Origin: Helianthus annuus
Lineage: Eukaryota; Streptophyta; Magnoliopsida; Asterales; Asteraceae
DNA: 64,000 bases
Direction of reading: 5' to 3'
Assembly (NCBI RefSeq): GCF_002127325.2
Contig: NC_035436.2
Coordinates: forward strand, 22,338,383-22,402,382
A program made the position numbers and the translations under genes. The notes below the pieces were generated by a model that ran no database searches, had not been told where the DNA came from, and saw nothing but the letters and a program-made list of their open reading frames with translations. Positions 53,269 to 63,300 of this stretch are shown here, one piece after another; position 1 is the first letter of the stretch, and every line of letters starts with the position of its first letter.

Positions 53269-56200
53269 ATGAATCCGAGTTGGTGGGGAAGTCCGGCTCC
53301 AGACAGTGGAAAATACATGAATACCAGTCAATCTCCATCATGGGCCGAATCTCCAGTTTCTACATCCTCACAAGCAAATGCCACTCCAGCTGGTCAATGG
53401 GCGTTTGTTTCAAATCAAACTCCGAGTATTCAAAGTCTTCTACTAAGCGAAAGTGAAACCGGAAGTTTAAACAGGCCTCCAAAGTTGATGCATCTTCATG
53501 AATATCCGGGATGGGTTGATCGTTTCCATACATATATTCTTGGTCAAAATACAGAATTGTGGTTACGGTTCATTACGGAATTCGATCAAACTATCGAGGT
53601 TGCTGCTTCTTCGACAGCTACATTTGCCGATCTTCCTGATGAACAAAAGAAGACGTATGACTTAGAAAAGAAAGCATACGCTATCCTCACTCAAGCACTG
53701 AGCAAGGATATTTATCATCAGTTCGTCAGTTTCAAGACTACGAAGAAGTTGTGGGATGCATTGAAGACAAGAGGAGTAGGTAATGAAGCCACACGTCAAC
53801 TACGACGAGATCTACTGAAGAAAGAATTTGATGGCTTCACATGTATGGATAAGGAGTCCTTGGGAGATATGACAAGCCGTTTCTATCACCTGCTTACTGA
53901 GCTGACAAACTTTGAAGTCACAACGACTCCAACAGAGGTGGTAAAGAAGTTTGCCGATGCATTGCCGCCTCAATGGAATAACTTCCTGGAAATCTTGAAG
54001 TACAACGGAACGTTGAGAACTACCAATATCAACGATTTCGTGCAGCTTCTGGAGAACAAGGATCAGGAAGAAACGTTGAAGGCAAAGAGAGTTGCAGTGC
54101 CACAGAATCCAGAGATGTATTATGGCACCTCCACTACTTCATCTGCAAAAGCCGGTTCACATGCTCCACTTCAAACGGCGTTTGTCACAAGCACGGATAT
54201 GTACGGCAATCCAGTGCAAGTTCCTGTAAAGCCGCCTCCAACCACAGATTTGTATGGAAATCCAATACAACCACCTCCTCCTCCTCCTGTTCAACAACCA
54301 CAATATGCCTGTTATGGAGGAACATCATCTGCTGCAGGTCAACAATCAAAGTCAAATCCAGTACAGCTTGACACTTCAAGTTTTTCTAAAATCAGTGTAG
54401 AAGTAGCTAAGGAACACATGGAGCTGCTTAACACTGTAGTGAGCGCGTACTGTGGGTTGATAGAAGGTCAGATTGGAAACATTAATCTGACACAAGAAGA
54501 TTACTGGCAGATTGATAAGGAAGAGATGGACTTGATGGACATCAAGTGGGCCTTTGCGAGTGCTGTGAGAAGAGCAAAGGATTGGATGGAAAGTACTGGA
54601 AGAACCAGCTTGGAGAGTAAGCGAGACACCAAGTATGGGTTCGATAAGCAAGCTGTTAAGTGCTTCAACTGTGGTGAACGGGGCCACTTTAAACGGGAAT
54701 GTACAAAGCCAGCCCAGCACGGGAATCAAAACCCCTTCAGGAACCAAGGCAACCAGCAGAACAGAAACAATGATCGTACATTGGTGCCTGTCAACAACCA
54801 AACCAACCGAGCACTTGCAGTTCAGGTGGATGAAGGTTGTGACTGGTCAATCCAGTTGGGTGGTGATGCTCCTGATGGAACAGCATGTTTTGCTCAGATT
54901 GTGAAGGAGCTGGTTCACACCAATGGTGGAGAATCTTCTGCCAGTGGTGATGAATCGTCTGAAGATGAAGACTCCTCTGGATACAGCAGGAGTGTTGATG
55001 AAGAATCATCCAACTCTGGTGATGATCATGTGGGTGAGACATCTAATGTTTCGGATGATATTGACATTGATGAACTCTTGGGGGAAGCTGTAGCAGAAAC
55101 TCAAAGAAGATCTATTCTGGTGGATCAAGCTGCTTACTCTTCGTCTTCTCTCCATTCAGCCTTTATGGCTAATGTCGACGGTTCATCAAGTCAGGTATGT
55201 GTCGATGAACCCACTGCTGTTAATTGTGATGAATGTGCTAGGTTGCATGCTAGATGTGCTGATCTTGAGAAAAGTATGTCTGAGTTGCAAGGCAAACATG
55301 ATGCTTTACAAGCTAGTTTGTTTGACTTGCAAGACAAACATACTACTGTGAATGAGAATTTGAGTGACTTGCAAAGTAAGCATGACGCTTTGCAAGAAAA
55401 ATATGATGTGACCTTTCTCCACAATCAGAAGTTGACTGTGGATCTCTCTAAATGCACAGAAGCCAACATGTTTTATGAAAACCATGAAAAAGAATTTAAG
55501 TCAGTAATTGAAACATTAAAGAAGGATAAAACTGAACTGACTAAAATGGTTTCAAGAAAACAAACTGATATTAATTTGTATATATCTCGCCTTGAGAGTA
55601 TGCAAAAAAAGATGGCTTGTGTGAAAACCGAAAGTGATGCGATCCAACTCAAGCTAGACAGTTATTTGAGTTCTAGCTATGTGTTAGATCACATCATTGA
55701 CGTTCAGAAGGAAAAGAGAGATGTCACATGCATTGGCTACAAGAAGTGTCCACCACCAGTGAGACATAATTATGACGCCATGCCTGATGAAGAGGACAGA
55801 GTTTTCTTTGAACCTACTGTGCCTCTAGATGTTAAGGAGTTTGCTGCAGGACTCGGATACCAAAAGGAAGTATCCTTAGATTCAGATGTGTCAGCAGATA
55901 CATTTGTGAGTGCTGAACAGAATCAAGATCCTCCAGTTGTGATTGAGGATGCTGATTCGTCTGATGATGAATCTGACGATACTGTTCCAGCAAAGTCTGA
56001 TGCGGTAGTCAAAAATGAGGACATACCTCTTGAGAATCACATTCTATGTGATCCCCCTGTTCAACCCGCTAAGACTGTTGCAACTGAGTCCTCATCTGCA
56101 GGAGAGCCGGAGAGTGTGAATTTGCTGTACACTCTAGTTGGTGATGATAAAATTTACTCAGACAAAGATTTTCCCATTAAGAATGTTAATCAATCCTTAA

Positions 56201-57057
56201 TCTGCAAAGTCTTTGAGAATTCGACGAGTAAGTTCTTGGGAAAGGCAGGACCTAAAGTTACAGTCACCCAGTGTCCTCCAATCCCAAAGGCTGAAGTTCG
56301 AAAGCAATTTGGCAACAAGAAATTGCCAACAGTGCCAACACAGCAAAATCACACCAAACCCAAAGGTAAAGCACCGGCTCCAGTGCAAAAGAAGCCGAAC
56401 CAAAAGAAGAAGAAGAATGTTAACTTTGTGAAATCGACGGGAACAGACAAAATTGAGAAGTTTGAAAATCAATCTAACTTAGATTTTGTCAAGAAAGCTT
56501 TTGTCGAGAAAAGAAATGAACCAAGTAGTTCAAAACCTAGTACCTCGGGTTCACAAAGTTCAACATCATCGGCTAGACGATCACATGATTCTTCGGGGTT
56601 TGTAGAACGAAGATCATGTTTTGAGTGTGGAACCATTGGGCACATTATTAGAAACTGCCCATATCTTCATAAGCAGAAAGGAAAGGTTGATGATCCCCGT
56701 GGTAAGACTGACCGTAAGCCATCTGTTTCCACAAAACAAGATCCCCGACTTGTAAAAGAAAGGGAAAAGAAACAGAAACGGCAACAGGTCAAGAAAATTG
56801 AAAAAGCGATTAAAACCGATGTGGTTCATAAACAATCTGTTGTTGTAAAACCAGAAAATTCTAAAACTTCAAATCATCAAGAAGTTAAAATTTTAAAGAA
56901 AAACACTGGTGAAACCAAACAGACTTGGAAACCAAAAACGGTTGTTGAATCAGGGGGACCATCACAATTCACCAACCATCAAAGACAAGAAGTTATTGTC
57001 ATTGATGAAAATGGAAGACCCAAGACCACAATGGCTTGGGTCCCCATCTCCAACTAA
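53269..57057 (+). CDS. gag: Sirevirus-B Gag
   Basis: 1262 residues from MNPSWWGSPAPDSGKY. The Copia gag core (UBN2-like, with VSFKTTKKLWDALKTRG) lies near residues 60-290, a proline/Gln-rich part near 330-360, and knuckle 1 CFNCGERGHFKREC at 465-478. An acidic Ser-rich region follows (about 540-610), then a coiled coil with LQxKHDALQ repeats (about 650-760) and knuckle 2 CFECGTIGHIIRNC at 1117-1130. It ends in TAA at 57055. It should form the virus-like particle and bind RNA; the very long C-terminal extension is a Sirevirus trait. ATG 53269 is the first start with similarity to Sirevirus-A. Confidence 0.95.
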   Translation: MNPSWWGSPAPDSGKYMNTSQSPSWAESPVSTSSQANATPAGQWAFVSNQTPSIQSLLLSESETGSLNRPPKLMHLHEYPGWVDRFHTYILGQNTELWLRFITEFDQTIEVAASSTATFADLPDEQKKTYDLEKKAYAILTQALSKDIYHQFVSFKTTKKLWDALKTRGVGNEATRQLRRDLLKKEFDGFTCMDKESLGDMTSRFYHLLTELTNFEVTTTPTEVVKKFADALPPQWNNFLEILKYNGTLRTTNINDFVQLLENKDQEETLKAKRVAVPQNPEMYYGTSTTSSAKAGSHAPLQTAFVTSTDMYGNPVQVPVKPPPTTDLYGNPIQPPPPPPVQQPQYACYGGTSSAAGQQSKSNPVQLDTSSFSKISVEVAKEHMELLNTVVSAYCGLIEGQIGNINLTQEDYWQIDKEEMDLMDIKWAFASAVRRAKDWMESTGRTSLESKRDTKYGFDKQAVKCFNCGERGHFKRECTKPAQHGNQNPFRNQGNQQNRNNDRTLVPVNNQTNRALAVQVDEGCDWSIQLGGDAPDGTACFAQIVKELVHTNGGESSASGDESSEDEDSSGYSRSVDEESSNSGDDHVGETSNVSDDIDIDELLGEAVAETQRRSILVDQAAYSSSSLHSAFMANVDGSSSQVCVDEPTAVNCDECARLHARCADLEKSMSELQGKHDALQASLFDLQDKHTTVNENLSDLQSKHDALQEKYDVTFLHNQKLTVDLSKCTEANMFYENHEKEFKSVIETLKKDKTELTKMVSRKQTDINLYISRLESMQKKMACVKTESDAIQLKLDSYLSSSYVLDHIIDVQKEKRDVTCIGYKKCPPPVRHNYDAMPDEEDRVFFEPTVPLDVKEFAAGLGYQKEVSLDSDVSADTFVSAEQNQDPPVVIEDADSSDDESDDTVPAKSDAVVKNEDIPLENHILCDPPVQPAKTVATESSSAGEPESVNLLYTLVGDDKIYSDKDFPIKNVNQSLICKVFENSTSKFLGKAGPKVTVTQCPPIPKAEVRKQFGNKKLPTVPTQQNHTKPKGKAPAPVQKKPNQKKKKNVNFVKSTGTDKIEKFENQSNLDFVKKAFVEKRNEPSSSKPSTSGSQSSTSSARRSHDSSGFVERRSCFECGTIGHIIRNCPYLHKQKGKVDDPRGKTDRKPSVSTKQDPRLVKEREKKQKRQQVKKIEKAIKTDVVHKQSVVVKPENSKTSNHQEVKILKKNTGETKQTWKPKTVVESGGPSQFTNHQRQEVIVIDENGRPKTTMAWVPISN

Positions 57058-57078
57058 TTCATTTGAGTTCATGTGCAG
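55195..57078 (+). promoter_or_regulatory. Candidate intron joining gag to pol
   Basis: The donor CAG|GTATGT at 55194/55195 follows gag codon 642 exactly. The acceptor TTCATGTGCAG|GGT at 57078/57079 precedes pol, with a CTAAT branch-like site overlapping the gag stop codon about 21 bases upstream. Both ends are phase 0, so splicing would give one Gag-Pol frame without the TAA and TGA stops. Confidence 0.45.
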
Positions 57079-60000
57079 GGTGCTTCAGGAGGAACTATCA
57101 GTAGTCATTGGATTGTTGATAGTGGGGCATCCAGGCACATGACAGGCGACATGAAGCTTCTCTACGACGTTAAATCTATTAGAGGAGGTTATGTTGCTTT
57201 TGCTGGAGATAAAGGTGGATACATAACGGGTGAAGGAATGATATCTAACGGGATTGTCAGCTTTGACAAGATCAATTTTGTGCAACAACTTGATCACAAT
57301 CTTCTTAGTGTTTCTCAAATTTGTGACAAGAAATTTTCAGTCCACTTTGATGCTAATGGATGTTATGTGCTGAAACCCGGCTTCAAAATTCCAAAAGAAT
57401 GGATTCTCTTGTCGGCTCCAAGGATAAATGATTTGTACGTCCTTGACATGAGCCAGGCTATTACTACGTCTGCACAAGCAACTTGTTTCGTTTCCAAAGC
57501 CACAGAAAAAGACACTATCTCTTGGCACAGACGAATGGGTCACATTCACTTACGCAAAATGAATCATTTGGTTTCAAATGAATTGGTGAATGGTGTTCCC
57601 CTCAAAAATTTCCATCTTCAAGACATCTGTGTTTCGTGCCAGAAAGGAAAGCAAACAAAGAAGAAGCACCCTACAAAGAAGATCAACACAGTGGCAGTTT
57701 CTCTTGAACGTTTGCACATGGATTTGTTCGGTCCTGTCAAGCACAAGAGTATTCGGGGTGATCAATACTGCCTCGTGGTTACTGATGATTATTCAAGATT
57801 TTCTTGGGTTGCGTTCATGGCACACAAGAGTGAAACCTTTGGCATTATCAAAAACTTGATCATTCAGATTGAGAATTTGTATAAGTTGAAGGTTAGGCGG
57901 ATACGTAGCGACAATGGTACTGAATTTAAGAATCATTCCATGGCGGAGTTTTGCACTTCAAAGGGTATTCTTCATGAGTTTAGTGCAGCTTATACTCCTC
58001 AACAGAATGGTGTCGCTGAACGTAAGAACCGCACATTGATCGAGACTGCTAGGACAATGTTGGTAGAGTCACAGTTACCCATTCCATTCTGGACTGAAGC
58101 TGTGGCCTCTGCATGTTACACATTGAACAGAGTCCTTACAGTCAAAAGACACAACAAGACCTGCTTTGAGCTTCTTCAAAAACGGAAACCAGATTTGTCT
58201 TATCTCGAACCGTTTGGAGCTCCATGCACAATCATCGATCCTAATGGAAAGTTTGGGGCAAGAGCAATTGATGGATACTTTCTTGGGTATGCCACCCCTA
58301 ACTTACGAGTCTGGAATCTAGAGACTAAAAGGGTCGAGGAATGGTCTGAGGTCAGAGTACAAAGGCACACCTTGCCAGTCAAAAATCCGGGTCAACCTTG
58401 GATGTTTGAGTACGATGACTTTTTCAATTCGATCAATGTTGAAGCCGCTGAAGAAAATGCTGCGGCTAGGATGTTTTTCGAGAGTGACAATGCAACAGTT
58501 TCACCGGTGGTTCGTCCAATTCTTGTGAATCAAGAACCATCGTCTTCGGTGAACAACAATACTCTCAACAATGAGGATTTTCATGATGCAAACGAATTGA
58601 ACGAATCTTCAGAGGATGATGAATTTCTAGATGCAGATCAAGAAGCTCCTACAACAGCAGTTCATGGTACTTCAGAGGGTACTCCTCCAGTAGATGCTCA
58701 TAGAACAGCTGAGGCTACTGCATCATCCTCTTCGTCAATTCCGGGTCTTGAATTGGTTGTTGATCTTAATCTTAACAACCTGGGTATAAATGTTCCAGTT
58801 CCAGATAATCCAGAAACAAGGATTCATAATACCCATCCTCAACAAAACATCATTGGAAATGTACAAAGTGGCGTACAAACAAGAAACATGTTGCGAAACA
58901 ACAACAATGCAGGCTTGTATGCAGCCATTCGAGAATCCGGACAACAAAACGACTGGTCCTTCGCGTGTTATGTCTCACAAGAAGAACCAAGAACGTGGAA
59001 AGAAGCCTTGAAAGATAATGCTTGGGTTGAAGCAATGCAGGAAGAACTGCAACAATTCCAGAAGCTGGGTGTCTGGAAACTAGTAGAGAAACCTGCTGGA
59101 TACAAGAAGATTGGTACCCGTTGGGTTTTCAAATGCAAAAAGGATGACCGCGGAGTTGTTATCCGAAACAAAGCTCGTTTAGTCGTTCAAGGTTTTCGTC
59201 AGATTGAAGGGATCGACTACAACGAAGTCTATGCACCAGTGGCACGTCTCGAAGCAATTCGAATCTTTCTAGCCTATGCGTCCTTCAAAGGATTCAAGGT
59301 TTATCAAATGGACGTGAAAAGTGCATTTTTACATGGTGTGGTTGAAGAAGAGGTATATGTCGAACAACCTCCAGGTTTTGAAGATCCTATCCATCCCGAT
59401 CGGGTTTGGTTGCTCAACAAAGCTCTTTATGGTCTTCATCAAGCACCTCGAGCTTGGTATGCAACCTTATCACACTATCTGCTGGAGAACGGTTTTCGCA
59501 GAGGTCTTATCGACTGTACTCTCTTCATCAAAGAACAAGATGGAGATCTTCTTCTGGTACAGGTATACGTTGATGACATTATTTTTGGTTCTACTAATGA
59601 TGTCTTGTGTAGGGAATTCGAGCGCATTATGCAGGATAAATTCGAGATGAGTGCTATGGGGGAAATGACCTTCTTCTTGGGCCTACAAGTACAACAAACG
59701 GAGTCTGGGATATTCATCCATCAGACTAAATATGTTGGTGACATCTTGAGCCGGTTCCAGATGTCTGATGCAACGCCCATTGGTACCCCATTGCCAACTA
59801 ATCACGGAATTACTCCAGACTTGAAGGGAGAAGCTGTTAGCCCTTCTATCTATCGCGCCATGATCGGATCTCTCATGTATCTCACAGCATCAAGGCCAGA
59901 CATAATGTACCCAACGTGCCTGCTTGCTAGATATCAAGTTAACCCGAAGGCCTCACATCTTGCTGCTGTTAAAAGGATTTTTCGTTATTTGAAGGCGTAC

Positions 60001-60513
60001 CCTGACACTGGTCTGTGGTACCCTAGGGATAATAACTTTGAATTGGTAGCTTTCAGTGATTCTGATTTTGGCGGATGCAAAATCGACGGCAAGTCCACAA
60101 CGGCTGGATGTCAGTTTTTAGGAAATCGACTAGTTACATGGCAGTGCAAGAAGCAGACGTGTGTAGCTACATCAACATGCGAAGCTGAATACATTGCTGC
60201 TTCAAGTTGTTGCTCCCAAGTACTTTGGATTCAACAACAAATGCGGGACTACGGTTTTGAATTCCTAACTACTCCTATTTACGTTGATAATTCTGCTGCT
60301 TTAGATATCACTAGAAATCCTGTGCAGCATTCAAAGACCAAACACATCGAAATCAAATATCACTTCATACGTGATTGCTTTGAGAAAAGGCTAATCGATG
60401 TTGTTAAGGTCCACACCGATGACCAACGTGCCGACTTATTTACCAAAGCTTTTGACAAATCAAGATTTGACTTTTTATTATTGGTAAACGGCATTAAGGT
60501 CAAGCAAGAGTAA
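57073..60513 (+). CDS. pol: Sirevirus-B Pol (protease, integrase, RT, RNase H)
   Basis: 1146 codons in the same frame as gag but after two in-frame stops; the region opens at a GTG and has no ATG at its start, so independent initiation is unlikely. Counting from 57073: protease [10 protein letters not shown] at 16-25; HHCC-type pre-integrase (WHRRMGHIH ... CVSCQKGK); integrase D217, D280 and E316, exact DD35E spacing; RT with YVDD at 832-835; RNase H with [14 protein letters not shown] and VDNSAA; end [12 protein letters not shown]. It matures the particle, makes cDNA from the tRNA primer and inserts it. The frame is uninterrupted. Confidence 0.95.
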   Translation: MQGASGGTISSHWIVDSGASRHMTGDMKLLYDVKSIRGGYVAFAGDKGGYITGEGMISNGIVSFDKINFVQQLDHNLLSVSQICDKKFSVHFDANGCYVLKPGFKIPKEWILLSAPRINDLYVLDMSQAITTSAQATCFVSKATEKDTISWHRRMGHIHLRKMNHLVSNELVNGVPLKNFHLQDICVSCQKGKQTKKKHPTKKINTVAVSLERLHMDLFGPVKHKSIRGDQYCLVVTDDYSRFSWVAFMAHKSETFGIIKNLIIQIENLYKLKVRRIRSDNGTEFKNHSMAEFCTSKGILHEFSAAYTPQQNGVAERKNRTLIETARTMLVESQLPIPFWTEAVASACYTLNRVLTVKRHNKTCFELLQKRKPDLSYLEPFGAPCTIIDPNGKFGARAIDGYFLGYATPNLRVWNLETKRVEEWSEVRVQRHTLPVKNPGQPWMFEYDDFFNSINVEAAEENAAARMFFESDNATVSPVVRPILVNQEPSSSVNNNTLNNEDFHDANELNESSEDDEFLDADQEAPTTAVHGTSEGTPPVDAHRTAEATASSSSSIPGLELVVDLNLNNLGINVPVPDNPETRIHNTHPQQNIIGNVQSGVQTRNMLRNNNNAGLYAAIRESGQQNDWSFACYVSQEEPRTWKEALKDNAWVEAMQEELQQFQKLGVWKLVEKPAGYKKIGTRWVFKCKKDDRGVVIRNKARLVVQGFRQIEGIDYNEVYAPVARLEAIRIFLAYASFKGFKVYQMDVKSAFLHGVVEEEVYVEQPPGFEDPIHPDRVWLLNKALYGLHQAPRAWYATLSHYLLENGFRRGLIDCTLFIKEQDGDLLLVQVYVDDIIFGSTNDVLCREFERIMQDKFEMSAMGEMTFFLGLQVQQTESGIFIHQTKYVGDILSRFQMSDATPIGTPLPTNHGITPDLKGEAVSPSIYRAMIGSLMYLTASRPDIMYPTCLLARYQVNPKASHLAAVKRIFRYLKAYPDTGLWYPRDNNFELVAFSDSDFGGCKIDGKSTTAGCQFLGNRLVTWQCKKQTCVATSTCEAEYIAASSCCSQVLWIQQQMRDYGFEFLTTPIYVDNSAALDITRNPVQHSKTKHIEIKYHFIRDCFEKRLIDVVKVHTDDQRADLFTKAFDKSRFDFLLLVNGIKVKQE

Positions 60514-61024
60514 AACCAACATCGGAAAATCATTTTTGTAAATATCTTTGTGTGTTTTTAAATTTATCTTAGTTTATTGATTTTAGGGGGAGTAAATCCA
60601 AATATCTGAAAATCCAAAAACATCGAAAAATTTCAAAAACACAAAAACAATAGAAAAACAAAAATGAGTTTCCTGGCGAGCAAAAGAGAAAATGATAGTA
60701 CATCAGTGGTCTATCCAAACCTCTTTAAACCTTAAATGCAAAACGATAAGCAGCTCTATATAAGATGTATCGGTAGGCTCACAATCATTTTAAAGTGTGC
60801 AGGGTGATATAAATCTTAATCGACTGAAGACCAGGTGGGAACCATTCATTGGCATATGGTCTTAGTACCGAAATTTCGTTTGATAGATTGCCGAGGTTCT
60901 GAGATATTCGGTCTTTATGCTGCTTATCATCTGGGTATCATGGTTGCTTCTATAAATAGACTAAGTCTAAGATCTTCCATGATACTATACATACGTGTAC
61001 ATAATTCATACTGCATTCGACCTC

Positions 61025-61237
61025 AATAAGTGATAAACAATCACATGTCCATATCAAATAAGTGATAAAATATCACATTTATCCGGGTGTCAAGTTCGTC
61101 TCTCTGCTGTACGGAAGTACTGACCTGTTCACGGACTTGCACCTGTGCCCTCATGCATACGAAAATCAAGTTCCTCATCAATAAGTGATTATATCACAAA
61201 GGGCTTGTTTTCGAATCAAAATAAGTGAGTATCTCAC
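61025..61237 (+). other. Four-hairpin array in the Sirevirus-B 3' region
   Basis: AATAAGTGATAAACAATCAC (61025-61044), AATAAGTGATAAAATATCAC (61057-61076), AATAAGTGATTATATCAC (61180-61197) and AATAAGTGAGTATCTCAC (61220-61237). Each is AATAA followed by a 5-6 bp stem with a 3-5 base loop. The fourth stem changes both sides (T-A to G-C), keeping the pairing. Confidence 0.85.
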
Positions 61238-62158
61238 AACTTATACGGTCAAACAGATGATAATCGGTATACTCACCGGTAAGATGAACTCTCGTGCATA
61301 CCTTGATACGGGAATGTGTCGTGATGTGGATGAACACCGGTCGGTAAGTATAAATCATACCTTAACGTATCCCCTCGCCATGATTACATCTGATAAGTTG
61401 AGCTTAAGTGGACAACAATACCGATAATTGTTATAGGATGCTTATCTTAATGTTAACTAACTGAACAACAAGAGTGTTTTGGCATGACCGTACACTGATA
61501 TGATTCTCTTACCCTCGAAACTCGCAAAAAGAATGTTTGTATATATTTATTTATTTACTGTTTAACTTTTATTATTTCTTTTAAACAGTTTCGTCGTTTG
61601 GTGCATATCAGCACGACATTAGCGGTGATGTCGTTTGATAACACTCAAAGGATTTTAAATTGTTGTCTTTTAATTTCAAAAATACCAAAAAGATTTTAGG
61701 CTTGTTTTAATATAAACTTTATAAAAGCCAAAAAGATTTTATTTCTGCTTTATTTTCGATCGTACGATGTTGGAGCTCAAGTCTTCGTTACCTGAAACCT
61801 GACTGAAAACCGAACTGACTAAATCTTCATAAACGGTCGAAATTTGCATGTTTTGAAAGCTAAAAACTAAAATTGACAAATTTTATTAAACTTTCAAACT
61901 GTCGGACGGTGTTTGATTATGACATGGTCATTCGTGTGTCATTTGTTTATACTATATTCCAAGCAATTGTTCTCATTACGCGTTTAGATTTCTTGCATGT
62001 GCAGATTCTAAAGGCTAGGAGAACATGGTCGTTGACGAGCTTTGGAATGAAGACACGAAGGCACTCAATGAATGAAGATGATCGAGTTGCCGCTGGCCAT
62101 CATCATCACCTCGAAGGATCTTACTTCATAAAGTTAAAGTATTTCACGAGCATAACTC

Positions 62159-62407
62159 AAGGGGGAGCTTATGTTAAGGGGGAGTTTGTCAGCACACTTC
62201 CTACATGATACGGGTAGTTTGTTGATACACTTTCTACTTTCAAGACGTGAAGACTTTGAAGATCCTCCGACATTGAAAACATGATAGGACATCAGAGTCT
62301 TGAAGACTTGAAGACCAAAGACCGTCGAAGTTCAAGACGAGTCTACACTTTTAGAAGAACAAGACAAAGTTAGAGATCAAAGACAAAGCTACAGCCAAGG
62401 GGGAGTT
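62159..62407 (+). other. Sirevirus-B polypurine tracts
   Basis: AAGGGGGAG at 62159 and 62176 and AAGGGGGAGTT next to the 3' LTR (62397-62407). The last one is placed to prime plus-strand synthesis; the others are the multiple tracts described for Sireviruses. Confidence 0.8.
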
Positions 62408-63051
62408 TGTTGGTGCACTTGTGTCTGTACTTTGTCTGTATTCGGTCTGATATAAACGATGTCCTGATTTATGTTGTAAGTTGACCAAGTCAACCATCCT
62501 CCGGTTTGACTTGGACAACAGTTGAAAGAGGTTCTGATCGAAGGATAGCCTCGAAGGATACACCTGATCCTTCGAGGTGATCGAAAGATATGGTTCGACC
62601 ATGGTTCGACCATTAGACCTCGAAGGATGATCCTTCGAGGTCCATGCTGATCTTTCGTGTGAACTATGATCGATAGATGATCCTTCGGACCATCTATCAG
62701 ATCCTTCGATCCAGACCTGCTGAGCTGGGTATATATACCCATGCATGTGTTGAGTGTGAGTTAGTTCTGAAGTTCTGTCATTTGCACCGAGAGATAGAGA
62801 GTGTTGAGAGGATTCTGTCCAGAACTCACACACACACACACTTGAGAGTTTACATGTTAGATTTGTAAACATTGAGCTTGTAACCGAACCCTCATTGCAT
62901 TAATACGACTAGTGTTAATCGGTGAATCTTTGTGTGTTTGTTTCTCTACTTGCTACTAACTCGGTTTGCTTGCTAGCTTGGATTCCGCACTCGCTAGTAG
63001 GTTTGTATAACAAGGTTTAGGTTCGTCATCCTCCGCGAAAAGGGACCTACA
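62408..63051 (+). repeat. Sirevirus-B 3' LTR (644 bp)
   Basis: Reads identically to 51794-52437, followed by the target duplication ATAGT. Confidence 0.96.
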
Positions 63052-63144
63052 ATAGTTTCTGTTAATTTTTTTTGCTATTACTTCAAAATAGTAGAAATTT
63101 AAGTAGCACCAATAGTTGAAATTTAAGAAGCACGTTGTAACAAA

Positions 63145-63300
63145 TAGGCAAACAAGCAATATTAATATATAGCCCTTATAGCAATAATGTAAATCTCAAC
63201 AATACTATGAGAAAGTATAGCCTAGGCAAACAAGCAATAGAAATATGTCTCTTGTAGCAATAATGTAAATCTCAACAATACTACGAGAAAATATAACCTG
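63145..63300. repeat. 78-bp tandem duplication
   Basis: Two units (63145-63222, 63223-63300) share TAGGCAAACAAGCAAT, GCAATAATGTAAATCTCAAC and a GAGAAA.TATA end, with several substitutions. Confidence 0.85.

Larger units (their letters stand above)
60514..62407 (+). other. Sirevirus-B 3' non-coding region
   Basis: 1.9 kb with no env-like ORF (the longest frames are about 110 codons and lack signal or membrane features). It contains the hairpin array (61025-61237) and four A-G5-A-G tracts (about 60586, 62159, 62176, 62397). It is conserved with Sirevirus-A 28767-30564, including outside the hairpins. Confidence 0.8.
51794..63051 (+). mobile_element. Sirevirus-B, Copia (Maximus/SIRE-like) element, apparently intact
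   Basis: LTRs of 644 bp, identical as far as I can read, are flanked by ATAGT (51789-51793 and 63052-63056). The order is primer site, motif-rich leader, gag (1262 codons), pol (1146 codons), a 1.9 kb 3' region and multiple polypurine tracts. Catalytic residues of protease, integrase, RT and RNase H are present. No env-like ORF is seen. This is the best candidate in the window for recent or current activity. Confidence 0.95.

Noticed and set aside
60514..62407. Search for an env-like ORF in the Sirevirus-B 3' region
   Set aside because: No frame longer than about 110 codons and no signal peptide or membrane segment; multiple stops in all frames.
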